DNA from: Parasponia andersonii
Taxonomy: Eukaryota > Streptophyta > Magnoliopsida > Rosales > Cannabaceae
Direction of reading: 5' to 3'
NCBI GenBank assembly: GCA_002914805.1
Contig: JXTB01000162.1
Span: 708,894-772,893, forward strand
Length of the DNA: 64,000 bases
Shown here in pieces: positions 44,542-56,400 of the stretch. The notes under the pieces were generated by a model. The model was not told the origin of the DNA, did no database searches, and worked only from the letters and a program-made list of their open reading frames with translations. How positions within the stretch are numbered: position 1 is the stretch's first letter; each line of letters begins with the position of its first letter. The translations under genes were made by a program, and so were the position numbers.

Positions 44542-45219
44542 AATAGCTAACAAACATGCTAGTTGACCAAAATCAACTCAGAAATGACTTTCTATTTTGT
44601 TGACAACAATGTTTTCGTAATTTAGAAAATTCATAGAAAATTTAATTCTTAACCAAATTTTACAAATTAGGTTATTCCGAAAAGATGTCTACCATAACAT
44701 ATTAAAATTTCAGCACATTTCGATAAATTAAGGGGATTAAACATACAAAATACGGAAATTATTTCGTGATAAACTCTAAAATTTCAGAATCTGATTTTCG
44801 CTAAAAACTCAAAATAAGACTATCCAAACTAACCAAAAATACATTTTACAAGTTTTATTTCGTCTAAAATGATCTTAGTACATATTTCAAATCCTAAACA
44901 AAGAATAAAAAGAATTTAAAGGAAGAATATAATGCAAACTAAGAACATTTCATAAGGATTTAAAGATTTTTTTTTTTTTTTTTAACCTTCATAGACCTCA
45001 ATCCATGGACATACAAAGAGGAATTGAGTTAGAAAGCTCTATCACTTGGAAAGAGTTCAGAAATTAGAAGGAGTAAAGAAGAGAGTTTTGAAAGAAAGAG
45101 AGAGATGTGTTCTTAATTGATACGTGAAATAAGTAAGATAAAACAAAATACTATCAAATAAATTAGTATCAGATTATAAATTAAACTTTACTTCTTTAAC
45201 TCACAAAATAGGTGTCACA

Positions 45220-48200
45220 AACATATTCTCCTGCGGGACAACTATCCCTAACATGTTCCAAGGTTGAGGTAAAACTAACCTCAATTTTTGTAAGATAGTC
45301 ACTGGTTTGAAAATTATTTCAATTAAGCCTTTGTAATCTTTATAATTTTTCCATACTTTAAATATTATCATCAAATACACTATTTAACACCCTAGAACCC
45401 ATAATTGTTAGTGAAAATAAAATTTAATTGCCAATACTAAGCTCCAATTTATCAGCTTCAAAGAAACCAACTCACTACTCACATTTCGTGAATTTAATTC
45501 GCATCATAAGAATCGTGTAATTTCCTAACTGAAAATAATAAATGTCAAATAATAATTATCATGTTAACAGTAAATAATTACATAATATTTGGCTAAGCTA
45601 GCTTGACAAAGGTTACAATAAGACAATAGTAGATATATTAGAAATCGATGTTTTTGTTTGAAGTTCTTTTAATTACCAAATAAATAAATTATTGACAGAG
45701 GTTTGTCAATATAATGATTTATGAATTGCCAGTTAAAAATTGTACGCAAAGTGATCAAAATAAAGTAAATAAAGATAAACGAGTTTTATATTAGTTTAGT
45801 TCTGAAAAAGATGAGACTATGTTTAATGTTTTTCACTATTTTCTGTAAAATTATAAGAGTTCTTTAAGTATCAAGATAAGAACAAAAAGAGAATTACAGA
45901 GTACAAGTGTTTAGTGAAATGAATTGTGTAAGATCTGAAAAATAATGAGACTGAGTTTCCTTTATATAGATGAGAATGATTCAATATTTTCGATGAGAAG
46001 CTATATAATGAAAATATAATTTTCGTAATAATACAAAATTAGATAATAAATAATAGTCAAATTGTTTGGTTTCCAAGAGAAGCTTATTTTTCTTTTACAA
46101 ATTACCCGCTCTCATGTATGTCTAGTTTTATTTTATTTGCACTTCAGGTCGCATATTTGATTATTCAAGGAAGATTGTTGTTGATTATACAATTGCTATG
46201 CGACCTACCATTTTGACTCCGAATGAAACATTGACTTTCTTTCTTCGATGTTGACTATCAAAATGTGCAGTGCAAAGATTTTGAGATTCCAGGACATAAA
46301 TATTAGATAGTACAAATATATATATATATATATAGCATGAATCTAATAGGTATTTTTTTTTTATCATTTTGGTCGATAGAAATTTATAATGTTAATAGGC
46401 AACCGTGTATATTCAATCTTATCTATTTTTATTCATAAATTTGATTTGTCAAATCTGACCAAACTTATTAATTTTGGACGTTGGTTGGGTCATTCTATTT
46501 TTTCGATCAATATGATTCCTTTTCACACCCCATGAATAAAATTTTCTCTAGCCTCACGTACAATTTTTGTTTTCTTTTCTCGAGCTGAAAATGAAGAAAG
46601 AAAAGACAATTTTGGGATGATGGGGCTGGACTTGGGGGGATTAAGTTTTTCATTAACAGGAAAACATGAGATGGGCCTTCCCTAGATTTTCTCCCCAATG
46701 TCTCTTTACGAGGGTAGTTCCAGATGTATTTTTAATCCTCGCTGCCACAAGGTCATCCAATAGGGAAACAGGAAAACTTTCCTCTCCTTCTAGAAAAGGG
46801 TAATATACCCAGCCTACGTTGAAGCCTGTATAGCTCCTATAAAATCCTAGGCTCTTCCCATCAACATTCTCTTCATATTTTTCTATCCCCAAAACTTTGA
46901 CTTGATTTAAATGAATTATTTATTGGGAAAAGAATAAAGTAACATTTTTGACCTTGGATTATTCAGTATTAAATCTGGGCCCTTGAAAGTTGACATGGAT
47001 GCATTAACTAATAGAGATGGCTATTATAGATGAGAGCGCGATGATAGAGAATAATAACATGAAATGCAAGACCGTTGCGTCGCTTTAAAAATATGAATTA
47101 TGAAATTATTGTTCACCCGGACCATTTTCTGCCAATTAAGTCAAATCTTTGAGGAAACGAGTATGAATCAAATAAGAGACCTAATAACTACACAGGATCT
47201 GTACAAAAAGAGTATTTTATTCGTTATGATGTTGAATTGAACATTATCAGCATTATAGTACCGCATATATGAAGTAATGCTAGCGAGGATAAATTAAAAA
47301 TGCTACATGAGTATGAACAGATATTTATTTTTTGACGGAGAGATAATAAAGTATTTGCCCCTTTTGAAATCAGAGAAGCTCTCCTTTTGCATGGGTCCAT
47401 GGCTCATGGTATCCAACACGAAAGGTGGCATAACTAGGCATCTAGTTTAATTTAATCTCCATCTGCATAATACAAGCACAGGCAATGGATAGTCATGATG
47501 GAACTATTGACCAATAAAAACGAAAGGATAAAATAGCAAAAGAAAGAAAGAAAGCGTAGACTAGCCTCTAGTCCCCATCAATGCTTTCAGCGCTTATCTT
47601 TACACCCTGTGCAAGTAGAGGCCAGTTTCTCATAGATTACATGTCCGGTTTTTATTCAACATTCCGCAATAAACAACTCCAAAACAGTGCTCCCAATGTA
47701 ATTTATAAAACCCAGTGACCGCTTTCACCACCTAAATGCTTGCGTTATTTATGACCAGGAAACAAGCAGATCTAATAGCACAATCTGTATCATATCCCAA
47801 ATAATAATTCAAGGCTGTCCTAAATCACAGCCACTTTCAAACAGATCTCTTCTACTCTATAACTGGATCCACATAGCTAATTCGTAAGAACAACAAGGTA
47901 ACTAGACTACCTTAAAATAAATATTCATAGTTTCTTGAAATGCCAATAAACTTTGTCCCAATAGACATTTCTATGTAAAGGCTCAAATTACCTTCTTTAG
48001 CCGCAGCCTGCTACAACAAACTACTCGAGTTCTCGTCTTCTTTTACTCATAAACTTCAAGCATCAAACCCGAAATAGAACATATGGTTTTACAAGTCTGC
48101 CACTACAAAGAAGTAATAAACTCTCAGATTTGTTTCCGTTATTTCTTTTCCGATTGGGTCAATGAGGTACCGCAATTACACGTGGAATTTAAAGGCATAG

Positions 48201-48223
48201 AAAAACGGTGAAGTTATCGTAGA
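45220..48223. other. AT-rich intergenic region before the PPR-SMR gene
   Basis: There is no gene I can support. An (AT)n run lies near 46316-46333. A slightly GC-richer island at about 46500-46900 has two minus-strand open frames (46507-46698 and 46653-46892) that I do not recognise. The DNA at 47560-48170 has more even composition, like a transcribed untranslated region, but no open frame. Confidence 0.5.
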
Positions 48224-48276
48224 TGGGCTGAGGGCTCAACCTCAAGCCGGCCCAATACAGAACCCATGCAGGCCCA
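48224..48276 (+). promoter_or_regulatory. Cluster of site II (TGGGCY) elements upstream of PPR-SMR
   Basis: TGGGCT lies at 48224-48229, and GGCCCA (TGGGCC on the other strand) at 48249-48254 and 48271-48276, 93-145 bp upstream of the ATG. Site II elements are bound by TCP factors and are common before plant genes for organelle and ribosome proteins. The role here is inferred from position. Confidence 0.55.
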
Positions 48277-48368
48277 AAAACAACAAATCCACAAAGGCCA
48301 AGACTCGAGAGAGTGCGCAAACCAATAAACAACCGAGTAACCTCAGCTGCTGAGGGGCATATGACAAT

Positions 48369-49806
48369 ATGACATGCAGGGTCGCTCTCCCACTCGCTTT
48401 CGCTCACCACCAACATCAACCACCGTCGTCATCCTCGATGGTAGCATCGGCAATCCAATGCGCTCTGACGAAACAAGGCCACCGCTTCCTCTCCACTCTC
48501 TCAGTCAACGCCGGAGACCCCTCCGCCGCCAACAAGTTGATTGGAAAATTTGTGGCAAGCTCACCTAAGTCTATTTCTCTCAATGCTCTCTCTCATCTTC
48601 TCTCTCCAGATACCACTCACCCCCACCTCACGTCCCTCTCTCTGTTAGTGCGTACTCTCTCTCTAGTTTTCCCGAGAAAATTTTCGAGCGAGACGAACTT
48701 TTCTAACATCGGTTAGTTCCTTATTGCAGTTATATTCAAGGATCAAAGAAGCATCTTGGTTCGAGTTTAATCCCAAGCTAGTAGCAGCACTTGCCGCTTT
48801 GCTCGATAAGCAGGGACGATACCGGGAATCGGAGGCACTGATTTCGGAGGCCGTTTCGAAATTGGGACATCGACAGCGAGAACTCGCTCGTTTCTACTGC
48901 AACTTGGTCGAATCACATTCTAAGCAAAGCTCGAACCATGGCTTTGATAGTTCCTACACTCTCCTATATCAGCTTCTTCGTAACTCTTCCTCGGCTTATG
49001 TCAAACGCCGAGCCTTTGAGTCGATGGTTGGCGGTTTATGCACAATGGATCGTCCTGTTGAAGCAGAGAGCTTAATGGAGGAGATGAGAGTCGAAGGCCT
49101 CAAACCGTGGGTTTTCGAGTTCAGGTCTGTGATATATGGCTATGGACGATTAGGATTGTTACGAGAAATGCTCAGAATTGTGCACCAGATGGAGAATGAA
49201 GGGCTTGTGATAGACACTATTTGTTCGAACATGGTTCTTTCCTCGTACGGAGCCCATAATGAGCTTCCCCAAATGGTCTCGTGGCTTCGGAAAATGAAAA
49301 CTTCAACCATTCCTTTCTCAATCAGGACGTATAATTCTGTCTTGAATTCATGCCCGACCATTACCGCAATGCTACAAGACTTGAAGAAGAACGATATCCC
49401 TCTCTCCATGGGCAAATTGAATGCCATCTTGGAAGCAGACGAGGCTCGGTTGGTTCAGGAGTTAGTCGGGTCACGGGTTTTGGAGGACGCCATGGTGTGG
49501 GATTCTTTGGAGGTCAAGTTGGATTTGCATGGAATGCATTTGGGATCTGCCTACTTGATATTTTTACAGTGGATGGAGGAGATGCAAAACAGGTTCAAAT
49601 TCAACGATGATGGGAAGCTTGTCGTTCCAGCGGAGGTTGTGGTCATCTGTGGATCAGGAAAGCATAGCACTCTCAGAGGAGTTTCACCCGTGAAAACCAT
49701 GATCAAAGAGATGATGTTACGGATGAGAAGTCCGATGAAAATTGATAGAAAGAATGCTGGCTGTTTCATTGCCAAAGGAAGAAGTGTGAAAGATTGGTTA
49801 TGTTGA
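48369..49806 (+). CDS. PPR protein with C-terminal SMR domain
   Basis: There are two exons, 48369-48647 and 48730-49806, joined in phase 0 across an 82-bp intron and encoding 451 aa. The N-terminus is basic and Ser-rich, fitting an organelle transit peptide; a second in-frame ATG (MVASAIQCALTKQGHRFL) 23 codons on is an alternative start. Middle: a few PPR motifs (AFESMVGGLCTMDRPVEAESLMEE-type, FRSVIYGYGRLGLLREM, RTYNSVLNSC). C-terminus: an SMR domain (LDLHGMHLGSAYLIFLQWM, VVICGSGKHSTLRGVSPVK, RKNAGCFIAKG, VKDWL). In MutS2-like SMR domains the LDLHG and GxGxH motifs are linked to nuclease activity; here LDLHG and GSGKH are both present. It resembles the Arabidopsis protein I remember as At2g17033. 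PPR-SMR proteins mostly act in plastid gene expression; the target here is unknown. Confidence 0.88.
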
Positions 49807-50440
49807 TCGAGAAAGGAAACTAGAATCATGCGAGTGTATTCGCCTGAGCTTCGTTGGCCAATACCACAGAAGAGAAACACGTGTTCATTCTTCTAACCTT
49901 GGGTTTCTCTCTCCTAGCTTGAGATATCAGGAAGTCATCACCGAAGTTGCGACCTAACATATCGCGTCTTCATTTTCAACCTACAAGATAAAACAACAGA
50001 TAATTATGAATTTGTTTGAACACAATTTCGTCTCGTGTTTATTATTCTGTGTAAACTCAAACACCCAAAAGAACCAGAATATGTATAGATACATATTCTG
50101 TTTAAAAGAAAATATGAAGCGACTCGTGCCTTTCTCCTAAATCCTAATTTATTCTTGTTCATTATGTGCAGTAATCGTGTTCCTTTCTGTGCAACATAAT
50201 TCTCTACCAAAACGCAAGTATTTTGAGCTTGAACTTTAGAAATGAATAGGAAGCTAAAAGCATGCACCAATAACCACAAAAGACCTTTGATGTTCAGACG
50301 AAGAAATAGGCAAGTCATACCAGAAAATCCATCGTGCTGACTGAGATAATCAACGAGCTTGACCATATAGCTGGAGCAAAATATGCTGCCGCTTCAATCT
50401 CAACTTCAGATTGTTGCCTCCAAACCCATTTACATCAGTT
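49807..50440. other. Convergent 3' spacer PPR-SMR/ATR
   Basis: There are 634 bp between the two stop codons. Minus-strand AATAAA-type signals (TTTATT on +) near 50038 and 50149 could end ATR transcripts. The open frame 50004-50366 (-) is 3' UTR sequence and not a gene. Confidence 0.65.
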
Positions 50441-53400
50441 TTAAAACCATGGCATCCACCAAATATACATCTTGCCAAGATTTTTGTGTGAGATTGCTTC
50501 AGTAATTAATCGACGGGCCTGACCTTCAACGGCAAGAGGCAAGGATGGAGCCGCACCAACACCAACTACAACTCCTTGCAACCTTGCCTCAATGTTACTA
50601 ATGGCTAGCTGCGGCATTCAACAAATGGAGCATGTCTCAGCAATTATTTTATAGCTATCCTGATCAAAATCTATACTGTTCGAAAGAAAATATTTATTTT
50701 TAAGTGTAGTGGGTATATTGGGTCAGTGAGAAGATTATTTTAGTAAAACAATAGAAAGGGACAAAGGGAGGATTTTCTTCCCTACATGGTTCAGGATTTC
50801 CAGGATGAGGAATCTTAATTTTGCTGATGGCAAAAAAGTTTACATCTTCTTGTCACTATAATCTGGAGCATCAAATGAAAGCATCCACAAATTATGATAG
50901 CTGGAACATGGTTATTTTTTTCTCTTTTAAGAGAGGGATCGTTCCTAAGAAACACTTCCGTCTAGTGAGGTTGCAACAATTGTTCAACCAAAAACAGGGG
51001 AGCAAGAGGAAGGAGTGATCATGAATTTTAAAGTGGAGTAATTGCTTTAAACTTAGAGGTGAATGAAGGAGATCAGAGATGCAAACCTGTGCATGTGGAT
51101 TCTGAACTTCTACCCCACTGGACTTGTGAGATTTTGTCCATTCCACAAGAGGATCATGAATGAAGGTTTCAAGAACACTCATCAAAGTCTCCCTATGCAT
51201 CCTGAGAACTGAAAGTGTGATCTCGCAGACCCTCAAGAAGATTCCTTCATAACCAGTGATTCCCAAGCCATCAATCATGTTCTGCAAATTTGATCAGAGT
51301 CCATAAAAATACATTCCCAAGGTGATAAGAGAACTCCATGCCATTAGGGAAAAAAAAATGAACTTGGGTCATGGTTTTTAATTACTTTAATATGTTGAAA
51401 AGTATAAATATACTGAACACAGGAATCCTTGAAAGAGGGAAAAAAAGAAATCCCAAATGTCCTGCCAGGACATGTATGTCGAACAATTTTAAAAGTGCAG
51501 AACTTGAAATTTTTCTTGCAGGAAAACCCAACTAACCAGTCAACAAAAGTAAGCCGAAAATCTGGTTTTTCTTTTATCGCAACAATAAAAAGACTACTTA
51601 AAACTGTCTAGGCAAAAATTCATGAAGCATGTGTTTCTCACCTGAGTAAGCCTGAAAGGAACCAGCTCTGGCTTCTCCAACTGCAATCCTTTGTCAAATA
51701 AGCAACTGAAATCGACATGAACACAGTCACCAGTAGTAGAATCAAAAAGAACGTTTTCACCATGCCTATCACCAAGTCCCACAATATGCCCAACCATTGA
51801 CCACACAGCAGTGGTGTGTGCATAAGCAATCCGTGCCCTAAACCAAGCAGCTGGCTCAGAAAAAGTGGTAAAAAACCATTTATGGAAAACTGGAGGGAAC
51901 AGTGGAAGAATTTTATTCTTCAGCATCTCGTCTTCAGGCATTTTACTGTGGCACTGATCGTATATCCGCTTAATCTGAGGATTTGTCTTCAGCCTATCAA
52001 ATTTTCCACAGGTAATATATATGTCTTGAAGTATATGCCTAAGTCCACGAGTATGAGGAACCCATTCTACCATGCCACAATCCTCTGTCAAAGGTATCAC
52101 AGCAAAGGTGCGAATGTAGAGCTTCCTGCGTCGGCTTTCTGGGTATTTGGACAACAAACGGTTTATCATTGCAGTGAACTCCATCATGCGGGCATCTTTC
52201 CTGAGATCATCCTTGGGTTTGCACAGGAATGGACGTTCCATGCCATCACTGCCAAGTAGGATAATCTGAAATACAATGGATAGATAATTAAGTAAACAAA
52301 ACACAAGGCAGGCATCAAGTTTTAAAGGAAAATCTGCAATAAACATAACTAGCAGGACAATCTATAGACACGGGAAGGAGAGAACAAATTAAGCAGGATC
52401 TCCAAATTCTTTTCCAAATCTGTCATGGTACTCTGAAACATGAATTATGCGAACCATGAACTTAAGAATTTGGACGGATTTGAATCCAGAAAAATGTTGC
52501 AACGAATGACTGCATTTAATGAAACTACTGGAAACAACATACTTTTTTAGGTCGTTGAAGAGATGAAAGAATCTCAGCCTCGTCAGCGATGCCTGATATG
52601 GTAGGAAGATCAGTCAAAGAAAAGATATCAGAGGTAAGTGAATCAGTAAGATTCCCATCACATGTTGGTAGATTAACTGTAAGAGATTGTTGAATTGGCA
52701 TGATAATTCCCAGTGGCATCATCCTCTTCAGGGAACTAAATTCACTTGAGATATTAATTGTCCTTGATTTTGGTTGACCAGCATGAAAGCATAACTTAAT
52801 CAAATGATCTACAAGGCTGGCAAACTGAATAAACAAATTGTTGCCATTATTTCCCTGGCTAAATCCTTTTCGTGCAGCTTGTATGATTTCTGCAGCTGCC
52901 TCCTTCCTAGAAGGAACAGTGGACTTTGAAACTGCTGCCATAATCCATAGCGCTTGCTGTGGGTACTGTCGAAGAACTGATGTGATGATGTGTTTCACCA
53001 ATCGAACAACTTCATCATTCTGGTGGCAAATTCTAGAAACCAACTGAGGCAGTACTGTCAACCACTGATATGTTGGCAAATCCTTCAAACAGCCTCTCAT
53101 AATACTCATTACCTGCCATCATAGGAAGTAAAGAAAATGTGGTATAAGAAACAAAGGAGCGAAAAAAAAAGCTCCAACACAGGTTAAAAGATAGGTCCTT
53201 ATAGTTTGGTAAAAGCTCATCTTGGAAGTACAACTGATTAATAATAACAACTACCTTTGTGTGGACACTTTTCAGATCTTTATTAGTTGATGAGCCGCTT
53301 CTTTGATAAAAACTCCCAAAGTCAAACCATAGGGTAAGCAACCTTGGAAGTGCTTGAAAGAGATTTTTGTGACCCCTGTGAAGTCCTTTGGCATAGAATA

Positions 53401-56400
53401 AGAGCACATCAGGCACATAAGACCACCAACGCTTCTCAGTAACTACATTTGAAGAACCAACATTACTTGTTGATGGTAACTTCCCTGGACCTGAAGCAGA
53501 ATTTTCTTCTTGACGCTTCCTGGCATCGGCAAACACTTCATCACAATACTTAGCCATATAGAAGTATCCTTTCTCCCACTTGGGCTGTAGTTCCTTTACC
53601 CTAGAATAAAAACTCATTACATCTTCTTTCTGCTTCTGCCCAGTGTAATGGATCCACCTAGCATACAGGAGAAGAGTTTTTGCAATATCACGATTCTCAT
53701 TCGAACTTTGAGTGTCACAAACTAAAGGTGCTGAGTTCAGTGGAACCACTGACAAACTACTAATCGATGATACAGCTGCAGATCCTACAGCCTCCACGGG
53801 CATATTCAGGAGTGACTGTTGCAACTCCGCAATGGCACCATCAGACCTCCTGGTGCTCCACAAAAGCTTAGCCTTCTCCATGTGGACATTAGGAGCACCT
53901 GAAGCTTGGGCTTCAAGGATGGCTCGATTTGCTGTCTCATAATGACCAGCCATGCGACAAAGCTTTGCATATTGAAGCCAACAATTACCAACTTGAGCAC
54001 CAAGACCACTGGCACCAAAAACCATTCTTCGGAAAGCCAAAAGAGGCTCCCTTGTCCATAGCGATGGCTGTGTAAACCGGAGTCGGTTTTCCCAGTTCTC
54101 CATCATCTTCGAGAAGCTCAGATCACCCACTTGAAACGACTTCTCCAAAAAAGATTCATTAGCAAGAAGAGTGTGGAAGTCCTCCAGCTCCCGAAGCAAA
54201 TGAAGTTTCACAACAAATGGGTAAGCCCGCATGTAGGAATCCATTCCCGCAGCTGCCAAAGAAGCAATTAGAGCTTGCTTAGACTGTGCTATTTTTTCAG
54301 CAACCGAAAACTGGTCCTTCTCTATCATGGCCTGGAGAATCTTCGCAACATCCAAGTCAAATAAGGCATTACTTTCGGAGCTGCTACAAAGTAAACCTTC
54401 TTCATTAGATCCATTAAGGAACTCATCCATCAAGTCCCATCTGCCAAGTCTCCATGCTGCCTGCACACCTTGCATGCACCACATTTTCTTGTACTGAGGA
54501 ATTCTAGAGATTAAACCATCAACATGAGTAACCATAGCTTGAAGATGGCACATGTTGAGTAAACAGTTGAGAACATCTGAATGTCTTTGTACTGAAGTGG
54601 GCTCCATCTGCAAAGCTTGTTCACACGAAGTTAAAACCTCAGCCCAGTTTCCTGCCTTTTTGTTTATTAGAATCTGGTCCTGTAGTATCAAAGATTTACG
54701 TAAAGATGCCACGCCAGATAGACCATCAGGCTCATCCAGACAGCTATATATTTGCATTAGGTATGAAACATCTTCATCCTCAAAAATTCCACTTCTCTCA
54801 GCTGCAGGGTTGAAAGAACCTGACTTCCCCCTCACATAAGATTCAAAGTACATTAAAGACCTTGCATAAGCCTGGCATCTTAAGGAGGCCCTGGCAAGGG
54901 TTACCTTTGGGATTGCAGACAAAAGCTCCGAAACATATTTACACTGTATTGTAAGTTGATCATGATCCATCACAGAATTTGGATATTGATCTTTTGACTT
55001 TAATGCTTGTTGCTTTGAAGATGATGGTCGAACAGATGGGGAAAGAGCCAGATCTTGTTCAACGTCATCCACCCATTGCCCAAGATTGTCAAAAAGAGTG
55101 AACAGTGACTGTACACAAACTTCACTTTGCCCACCGTTAGCTCCATGAACTGTGGCTCCACTGTTTTCTGATAGTGCAGCATCAAGAACAGATAGGATTT
55201 CTTCCATTATGCCATGTCGTGACTCCTCAGTTCCATGGCAGACAACATTAAGAACTAAATATGGCAGCAGATATACTGCTGTCTGCATGTCATGGCGCAC
55301 TATACCTCGACATGCATTAAAAATCCTTGCACGAGAACCTGTCGCATGTGCCATCAACTTTTTTATCCAAAAGAAAATCCACCTTCTGAATGACATGGAT
55401 GGTCGATAAATTGGGCCAACAGATGCAGAATCAACAACATTAGGAAGTTGAAATCTAGAGGTTAGACAAGGGGCTATTATTTCTTTGACATAATTAGAAA
55501 ATCGGTCCCACAATATTTGACCCCTCTTCATTTGAATGCTACCATCAGTACTCTTAAACCCTGGTCCAGCAATCTTTGAAGGTTTATCCCTCGTTGATTC
55601 TGACATAGAAGCAGCATTCTCATCCATTGATGCCTCACAACCAGCAATCTTTAGCAGCTCTTGTATTGCTAATGCAGCTGAGTCTTGAATAATAGTGTCA
55701 GGTGCAGCTCTAAAAGCTCTGGCAAGATGCTTGTGAATTAACTCATAGATAAGGTCGTCATCAGAACATTCAATTTTAAAGCGTTGGCATGAAAAGCCCT
55801 TCACCTTTGCTGGGTCAACTGCACCAAGTGCTCCAAGACAATCAGCACAGACCAACTTCAGACGTTGTCCAACTGTGGTCCGTGATTCTTCCGCACATCC
55901 TCTCAATAAGGTTGTGATCAAAGAACTCAAAATATCCATATTTCTGCCACCTTCAGCAGTTATTAAACCTGTAACCTCTTCTTTTCTCAGATTTAGCAAC
56001 TTTCTCAACTCACAAACTACCATATATCTCACATTTAAGTTCTCATGATTCAGACCATCGACAACATCTCGCAATTGATCATTCAAAGTCATTGACCCAC
56101 GAGCTTCTTGTATAACTTTATTAACTTCTGATAGAGCAGGTAAACTAGGCAATATAGGGAACTCACAAATATATTGCTTTAAAATAACTTTGTTGTTCAG
56201 CACAAGGTCTTCCAATATTTTTCCCACTTTCTCCAGATGTCTTGTAGGATTTTCTTTGTCTCTCTCTAAGAAGGGAATAAGGGCAGCGAAGACTTGAGAA
56301 ACTACGTATTTTCTGCTAGATGGTGATAGTTCTGCCAATTGTTCAATGAAAAAATGCAATAAAGTGAGACCCTCACTTTGGAGTGGTTCTTTATTAATAG

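Larger units (their letters stand above)
41490..45219. mobile_element. Noncoding LTR-like element split by a nested LTR
   Basis: The outer sequence starts TGTAACAACCTCG (41490) and ends AGGTGTCACA (45219). These look like an imperfect short inverted terminal repeat of the TGTnACA type common at long gypsy LTR ends. Outside the inner insertion (43031-about 44541) it is about 2.2 kb, AT-rich and without coding sequence, as expected for a solo LTR. No target-site duplication is visible (GTTTG on the left, AACAT on the right). This is a fossil and the assignment is tentative. Confidence 0.35.

Noticed and set aside
41490-45219. Full-length coding transposon
   Set aside because: No reading frame of useful length or any pol-like phrase is present on either strand, so only noncoding LTR-type sequence can be proposed.
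50004-50366. 120-codon minus-strand open frame downstream of ATR
   Set aside because: It lies beyond the ATR stop in what should be 3' UTR, has no recognisable domain, and starts with a non-ATG codon or weak context.
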